Source: Diadema setosum (Eukaryota; Echinodermata; Echinoidea; Diadematoida; Diadematidae). From it: a stretch of 64,000 nucleotides of DNA. The notes beneath the pieces are model-generated. The model was given only the letters and a program-made list of their open reading frames with translations. It was not told the DNA's origin and did no database searches. Shown one piece after another: positions 57,683 to 64,000 of the stretch. How positions within the stretch are numbered: the stretch's first letter is position 1; the number at the start of each line of letters is the position of its first letter. The stretch spans positions 14,980,820 to 15,044,819 of the forward strand of contig NC_092697.1 of NCBI RefSeq assembly GCF_964275005.1. Direction: 5' to 3'. A program made the translations under genes and the position numbers.

Positions 57683-57931
57683 GGGGGCGCTGTGGCATAG
57701 TGGATAAGACTCCCGACTCCCGATCGGAGGACCCGAGTTCGAATCCCGCCCAGTGCTTACGTCCTTGGACAAGATGTTTTTACCCACTGTGTCCCTCTCG
57801 ACCCAGGTGTATAAATGGGTACCTGGCAACGCTAGGGTAATGATAATAGCAGGGCCCTCTGGTAGAGCAGTGGCAACACTGAAGAGGCTACCCTGGGTAA
57901 ATAAGACCTTATTATTATTATTATTATTATT
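57683..57931 (+). mobile_element. tRNA-derived SINE
   Basis: The head carries RNA polymerase III boxes: A box TGGCATAGTGG (57693-57703) and B box AGTTCGAATCC (57736-57746), about 32 bases apart as in tRNAs. A tRNA-unrelated body follows (AAATGGGTACCTGGCAACGC, GAGGCTACCCTGGGTAAATA), with a TTA trinucleotide tail. The copy looks well preserved. The source tRNA cannot be named safely. Confidence 0.88.
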
Positions 57932-57956
57932 TTATATATATGTATAAATATGCATG

Positions 57957-58009
57957 CACACACACAGACAGACACACACATAAACACACACACACACACA
58001 CACACACAC
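57957..58009 (+). repeat. CA microsatellite
   Basis: An interrupted CA/CAGA run after the SINE tail. Confidence 0.9.
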
Positions 58010-59692
58010 GCAGAACACTTTTTATGATCACTTGTTGTCAATTCTGATATTTCGGTCACTAGAATCTAGAAAACTTAATCTCAAAGTACTGGATGTATGA
58101 CGGAAATGCATGTGTCTACCACCAAAGTCAGTGAAATCATGGTTTGATCAACAGGGCCACACCACATAGAAATTGATGCTTGCCGACACGCGAGTATCTC
58201 TAGTCACACACCAATGCAAGCACTCTGCTGCAAATTAGACAAGAGAAAAAAAAGAAACAGCATGAAGGCAATTAATTGTATTGCAATGGATTTTGATTTT
58301 TTTTTTTTAATATGGGACCAAATATTGCCCATGTTCTAAAATACTCCTACACCCGACAACTTTGCCAAAAACGATTTGACAACAGTTATATCTTATTAAT
58401 CAATATCTATATATAGTTTTTGTTTTCACACAAAAAAGCACATAAATGCTAATTTTAATGCTCCAGTATCATCAGTAGTTATTGTTATCATTTTTTTAAA
58501 ATGTTTTTGTTTTGTTTTTGTTATTTTCCTTGTACATAATTCTCAGTGTCTCTCTCGTCTATACAGGCTGGGTACAAACATATTTGACAAGATTATTTAC
58601 ATGCACACAATAATAGTGTTAAGGAATACAATACCATTTCAGTTTATAATAAATTAGAATTTTTCTTCACAGTTACGTAAAAAAAGAACGAAAACGGACA
58701 AACTCAATCGGCCTCCAAAGACACACCTGCTCTTGCTGTCTCACCTGCAAAACTGGCCATACTGTACACGCACATCTCAAAAAAAAGGTAATGAAAGTAA
58801 GGAGATGGTTATCACAAAAGGAAAATACTTATTCTGCAGAGTTCCCCTACTAATGAGCTACTTCAGACACAGAACTGAAGGCAGCAGTAGCCATGCATCA
58901 TCTATAACAAATACATATAAAAACCAAACTCATTTCCTTCTGTTTTCTTTTCTTTTTTTTTTGTATTTAGTATCAAAATGTAAACATAAATTTTGCTGCC
59001 ACAATGTTTTCTGCGAAGTCACCATGCATTCAGATCAAGCTGGAAAAGTCTTGCACTTTTGAAAATTTGACTACTGCTGCTTACTCCTTGACTACTACTC
59101 AAAAAGTTTTGTCAAGATTTTTTCTTTTTCCTTGAAAAGAAAAAAAAATGCTCATCCTACTGAAGCCTCTTTTTCTCCTTCTTGGAGCAATTTACACAAG
59201 TAAATATTTGCAAGGAAGATTTTCACACATCACTTTGCTATCAAAAACCTTTTGATATGGGCAAACAAAAATGTGTGCATGTTGGGAAAAATTCAAACTA
59301 ATATAAAGCCTTGTAGAGATTTTGATAAAAAAAAAACAACAACCAGCAAACAAATGCAGGCCTTTGTCCTTGTTTTTGCATTTGCTCTGGACACTGGAGA
59401 GTAAACTTGCAACATTTATATGAACAAAGAATTCAATGTAGCTAAACACCATACACACTCAGCTCGTGTGTAACTTTAGTGATGGGATTCATATTAGTTA
59501 CGCAATAAAAGCACTGAATATGAATGACGAAGAAAAGAAGTGCCTTCCGCAATGTCTATATCTCTGGCGAATTTGGTAGCAAAGAGCAGATTGCATATTG
59601 AAAGATAAACCATTCAAATTTTCCCCAATTATGCCCAAAGTAGTGCTTACTAGGATTTCTGCATGTTTGATATCACTTAACATTCATTCATC
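58010..59692. other. non-coding stretch, possibly 3' UTR of a - strand gene
   Basis: No open frame of note. If the candidate terminal exon at 59693-59726 is real, this would be its 3' UTR. ATTAAA on the - strand near 58450 could serve as a polyadenylation signal. Confidence 0.3.
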
Positions 59693-59726
59693 TTAGTCAG
59701 CTGTATAAGAGTCATAGCGTGCGTAC
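59693..59726 (-). CDS. candidate terminal exon of unidentified gene
   Basis: On the - strand a strong acceptor (ATATATTTTTTTCAG) precedes GTACGCACGC. Joined to the candidate exon at 62618, it reads S-YARYDSYTAD-stop. The phase fits. The exon is only 34 bases, so the support is the splice site and phase alone. No family is recognised. Confidence 0.25.
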
Positions 59727-60967
59727 CTGAAAAAAATATATCAATTTTATAAAGAGCGACATTCATCAAAAAGTTGATGTGGAAAACCTCCATGAATGGA
59801 CAGTTCACGATAACAAAATGTATGCTGGTTTCAAGTACCTACTTCATGATAATCAAACACAATAGGACCAATCTTCTTGAACAGTGTATCAGGAAATCCC
59901 ATAACACCCTGAAACCACAATCAAATCAATTTAGGCATACACAAGGTTTACTTTGAGATGCAAGATTACCGCTAAACATGTTCACTATACAGTGAAGATA
60001 ATTGATGATTTTGTATGAATTCGCCACCAAAATGATTACTTGGAATCAAAACTTGCTGGGCCGACATATTAGGTCAGTCGATTACAATGTAAATGGGTTG
60101 ATTGATTTTTTTTTTTAATAAAAAAATATGACAAAATCTTTTCAGGTATAATTGTATCAATGATGCCATGATAGCACATCTCATTGTCATGTTGGTTTTT
60201 CATAGATCCATTTAGGCAAACGTCAAACTTTGCAATAAAATCAATCACAATCAAACACAAACTGGCCAAAAAACAAAACAAAAAACAATCATATGAATGA
60301 ACAGATGTTAATAAAGAATAGGAGAAGAATAAAATTGCATTCTGCTTTCGAAAACTTGCCTAGGAAATATGAGTAAAAAAATTGGCACTCTAAAACAATG
60401 ATAATCAAAGCATGCTGTGCAAGGTAACACTTTTTGTTTTCAACAATCCTTTTGCGTCATCAGCAGTAGTGAGCTACGCTTATGATAATTATGCTAAAAC
60501 CTCTTTTCTCCATATAATCCTGCTGATTTCTATGATAATATCAAATACAGTAAGACTTTATTGCTTGATACAGTATGCACTGCAACCCAGATACAACGAG
60601 TGACTTCGGAATTACGTCTTCACAAGAGGAAAAGTTTGCACCCTCGAACTATTCCATGAAGCCGTACCCTGTGCATGCTACCATCGATCGTGAAAGCTCT
60701 TCTAGTTTCATGTCAATCAAAGTAAGCTGTACCAACCGACACACATTTTGAAGAATATAAATATTGGCTGCAAGGCCAGAAAATAAAGAGTATTTTGTGC
60801 ACACTCATGTTCACAATAATGATTAACAGGCCACTATTTTGTTGTGGAGGTGTAACATCAGAGAAATTAAACATAATAGAGACTATCATGTCTCAAAATA
60901 TACATGTGTGCTTCAAGAATGTTATCATACTTGCTCATGATATGGGCAGGTACACTTCCATTTCAAA

Positions 60968-61240
60968 TCATTACCAACCAGTCAGAACAAGTCTAAACTG
61001 GCTGTAACTGGCACCCTGCTGTCAGAATAGCTTGAAACGTGTTTGAACAAGCACCAACCAGTCAGAGCAGGTCTAAATTGGTATAGAGCTGGAACTAACC
61101 AGTCAGACACATCTCAAAAAGAGTTTCGCTAAAGCCATTCCCAACCAGTCAGGGCAGGTTTCAATGGGTTTGAGCTATATAGATTAAACCGTACAGCGCC
61201 GGTCTAAACCAGTTTAGAACCAGAACCAACCTGTATGATC
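60968..61240 (+). repeat. degenerate minisatellite
   Basis: At least four copies of an AACCAGTCAGARCAGGTCTAA-like unit occur, near 60976, 61056, 61097 and 61142. They are spaced about 40-80 bases apart and interleaved with TGGTTTGAGCTGG-type segments. No coding potential. Confidence 0.65.
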
Positions 61241-62617
61241 CTGCATATAGACTCCTTTGGAGGTATTTTGTGAAGTCATTACTTTTAGTGAAACCTGCAC
61301 CTGCGTACTTTTTGTACTAAATAGTTTTGAGTACTGCACATTACCCGCAGCTTTAAAGCAGCCACAGAAGTCATCTTTTTTTGTTTTTTTTTGGGATAAA
61401 CCTTTCCTTCGATGTGAATTCCACAGATTCACAAGGATTTAGAGAATCTATTCACAACAAACACACAAAAATAATCCTTGTATTGATCTGGGAAATGATT
61501 TAAATAGTGATGCAGCTTGTTCCCAGCAAGCAGCAGCAATAGTGTCATTCATGCAGCTCTGCTCTGCGCCCGACATTGCCGGACAAATTACCGATCCCGC
61601 GACAAGATTCGGGGGGACGATCGATGAGTTCCCTAGTGAGTGAAACAACCAATGACGCCATTCGCCCCCATACAACTGGGGACATATTATATAAAAGAGT
61701 ACTTTCTTAAGGGTATACTTTGATTTTACAAGAACAAACTTATGATATAACCCATTTCCTAGTAGCTGCATTTATGTACGAAAAGCAAAGGTCAGTGAAC
61801 ATTTGCCCAACTGTTGCAATAAACAACAGACTTTGACAAATATAATTCTAAAAGTATAAATATTCAGGCAATCACTTCATATTTGTATATATTATTTTTT
61901 CTCTCTCTCTCCTAGCAAGACGAAAAAATAAAATCCCTGAACGACAGCTACTCTTCGCAAATGGTAATAGTCACTGTAGCACCTGCGGTGTTGAATGGGC
62001 TAGCATTCAAATGGGGCAAAATAACACATACATACATACATACAGATTGCATACAAAATTCCCTCAAAGAAGCTACGAATGAAATGGGCATTCAATAATC
62101 ATTGGTTTCCACCACAAGAATCTAATGGATGACACTGCCCATTCGTCTTGAGGCGATAACATTGCTCTATTAAAGCCATATAAGTTTCATTATGCATTTG
62201 ACCAAATTTTTACAACAAACCCAATATTGCTCCAATTGGTTACACATAAGGGGTCTCTCATTCTTTAATATATGATCATCATCACTTGATAGACATAAAT
62301 CTCATCAAAACTCGAGATCATCACACAAGTTAAAGTAATGAAAGCAGACGAATGCTCAAAGGATATCTTTGTGGTAGAAACAACACTTTTTTGAGCATGT
62401 AAATAAAATGAATATAATTATCATCACAAAAAATTCTGCACTATGCACTGAATGAGATAATATATGATTTGTGCATGAACGCATTAAAGTTAGGTTTTAA
62501 TTCATGCAATGTTACTTACACTTACATTGTATGCCACTTTGCCGACACCTTTGAATACACAAGTATGATACGCGATGCATTTTGTGTCAATGGTAGAAAA
62601 AATTTCAAAGCACTCAC

Positions 62618-62766
62618 GATTTAAATAATTCACATTCTCCACTCAGCCCTCCAGCAGCAGACGCAAACTGGGGCACGGTATTGCTGAAGATAACTTTCTC
62701 TTTGTCAAAAAATATAATCTCCTCAATGAGCAAAAATTCACAAACAGGCCAGCGATAAAGATGTGC
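62618..62766 (-). CDS. candidate exon of unidentified gene
   Basis: A - strand frame reads WPVCEFLLIEEIIFFDKEK, then VIFSNTVPQFASAAGGLSG and ECELFK. It ends at a consensus donor (ATC|gtgagt). The open stretch starts after a stop at 62767-62769; the true acceptor may be nearer 62722 (tttttgctcattgag). Codon use looks coding-like and the phase matches the terminal exon at 59726. The product is unknown, and an overlapping frame is also open. Confidence 0.3.
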
Positions 62767-63343
62767 TCAAACACGTACTGATGATGCCACGTCGCCACAT
62801 TGGGGGGGGGGGGGAAGAATTTTTTATACTGACCCTCACACATCTTGTCCTTACAACACTGACCGGTCATTCAGCCCCGAGGCAGACCCAGGGATAGATG
62901 AACGAGCAGTAAACTTTTCTTGCCTTGCTTGCTTTCCTCTGCGCATTTAGATTTGAATCCATTATCATAACTGCGATTCAGCGTCAGCCTTTGGGATCCG
63001 ACAATAGTTTCCCCTGTGTAAAAAAAAAAACCCAAAAACTTCTGCGCACTGTAACACCCACCACAGTGGGTGTCCGCCACAAAAGTAACATCACAAAAAA
63101 GTTGAATAAAAATACTATGATACATACGTCATATTTGTATATTTTCTGGCACACGTGCCTTCTCAACTTTCTAAACACCCAAGTCGTCTTGGCAAAGGTG
63201 TCTTTTCTCCATGCTCATTCCTTAAATTCAGATATTTGAAGTTGGCACCTGCTTAAGAATGCATACGATAGTCTCTGATATCAGCATTGGAGTACATGGT
63301 CTCACAGCTCGTTAACCAACAATATGAATGAAAGGGGGACAAA

Positions 63344-63749
63344 TTAAAGGGATGGTATAGTTTTGGCTGAGGTGGGGCTTAAGGTTTCCAACATTTTTGA
63401 TGATGATTTTTTTTGAGATAATGAGAAACCTCTCATGAAATATAATAGAACATATAATTCTAAGAGGAAGTCAAAGTTAATTTGATGAAAATTGGTTTTG
63501 TAATGACCGAGATATCCAAAAACAAAGCAATTCTTATAAAAGATGGGACCCACCTTTTATTAGGACCACTTTGTTTTACTTTATTTTTTTGACATCTAAT
63601 CCATTTTAGAACAAAGTTTCATCAAATAAACTTTGAATTCCATTTTAGAATCGTATGCTCTTCAACACATGATAAAGTGGTTTCTAAGTATCGTGCAAAA
63701 AGTTACAAACTGAATCCGCATCTCAACCAATACTATACCATCCCTTTAA
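63344..63749. mobile_element. palindromic TTAA MITE family P, copy 5
   Basis: A 406-base element starts TTAAAGGGATGGTATAGTTT and ends ACTATACCATCCCTTTAA. The centre is AAAGATGGGACCCACCTTTT paired with TTATTAGG. The arms include TGATGAAAATTGGTTTTG and its inverse. TTAA is intact at both ends. Confidence 0.9.
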
Positions 63750-64000
63750 CAAATGTTTGGGGCAAAGTATGATTTAAGAATTTTGAAATGTGTAAAGATA
63801 CATAGACTGACAAACATCAGAGAAAAAATGCAATCCATTTGGGTCAGTTTTAAAGTTAAAGCGCTCATGTACAAGCTCTGCTGAATGAGTGCATGAGTAA
63901 TCGATTGAAATGTAGGGCTTCCATTCGCATAAACTGAAGGAATTTGAAGATTTATCTTATACCCGGCATGTGATTTCTGCTGGACCCCTCTGAAAACCAG

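Noticed and set aside
57683..57756. Possible tRNA gene
   Set aside because: A and B boxes are present, but the cloverleaf is not properly formed and a SINE body and TTA tail follow, so it is called a tRNA-derived SINE.
1..64000. CRISPR arrays, bacterial operons, riboswitches, rRNA
   Set aside because: The window is clearly animal genomic DNA with spliced genes. No regularly spaced repeats with unique spacers or bacterial signals are seen.

Overview
This is a eukaryotic (animal) window of about 64 kb. It has GT-AG introns, low GC, microsatellites and many short transposons. The left third holds the 3' half of a Hedgehog receptor gene, patched, on the + strand. The organism is most likely an invertebrate deuterostome, probably an echinoderm such as a sea urchin. 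That assignment is an inference from the gene sequences, the Ty3/mag-like retroelement and the repeat style; no species-specific sequence proves it.

Layout. Positions 1-17290 carry the last 12 coding exons of patched (912 residues plus stop, all exon phases consistent); the 5' exons lie outside the window. Its introns contain several palindromic mini-transposons. The 3' UTR runs from 17291, possibly to about 22.04 kb. A complete three-exon gene on the - strand (30674 down to 27305) encodes a 175-residue Tctex1-domain dynein light chain-like protein. An apparently intact Ty3/gypsy LTR retrotransposon lies at 33319-39071 on the - strand, with a 1395-residue Gag-Pol frame and identical 123-bp LTRs. 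From 39 to 64 kb no gene is secure. This part is a mosaic of MITEs, a tRNA-derived SINE, large hairpins, microsatellites and telomere-like repeats. One low-confidence two-exon gene end is proposed on the - strand (62766-62618 and 59726-59693).

The main structural theme is the transposon content. At least four different palindromic families end in TTAA (piggyBac-like termini), and a second set of elements sits between TA dinucleotides with CAGT/CTGT-type ends (Tc1/pogo/Tigger-like). One insertion of the second kind can be read directly inside a copy of the first, with its TA duplication. Patched and the dynein light chain gene show no sign of a shared regulatory unit. Patched would act in Hedgehog signalling, probably at the ciliary or plasma membrane, and the Tctex1 protein probably in axonemal or ciliary dynein, so a ciliary link is possible but is not shown by the sequence.
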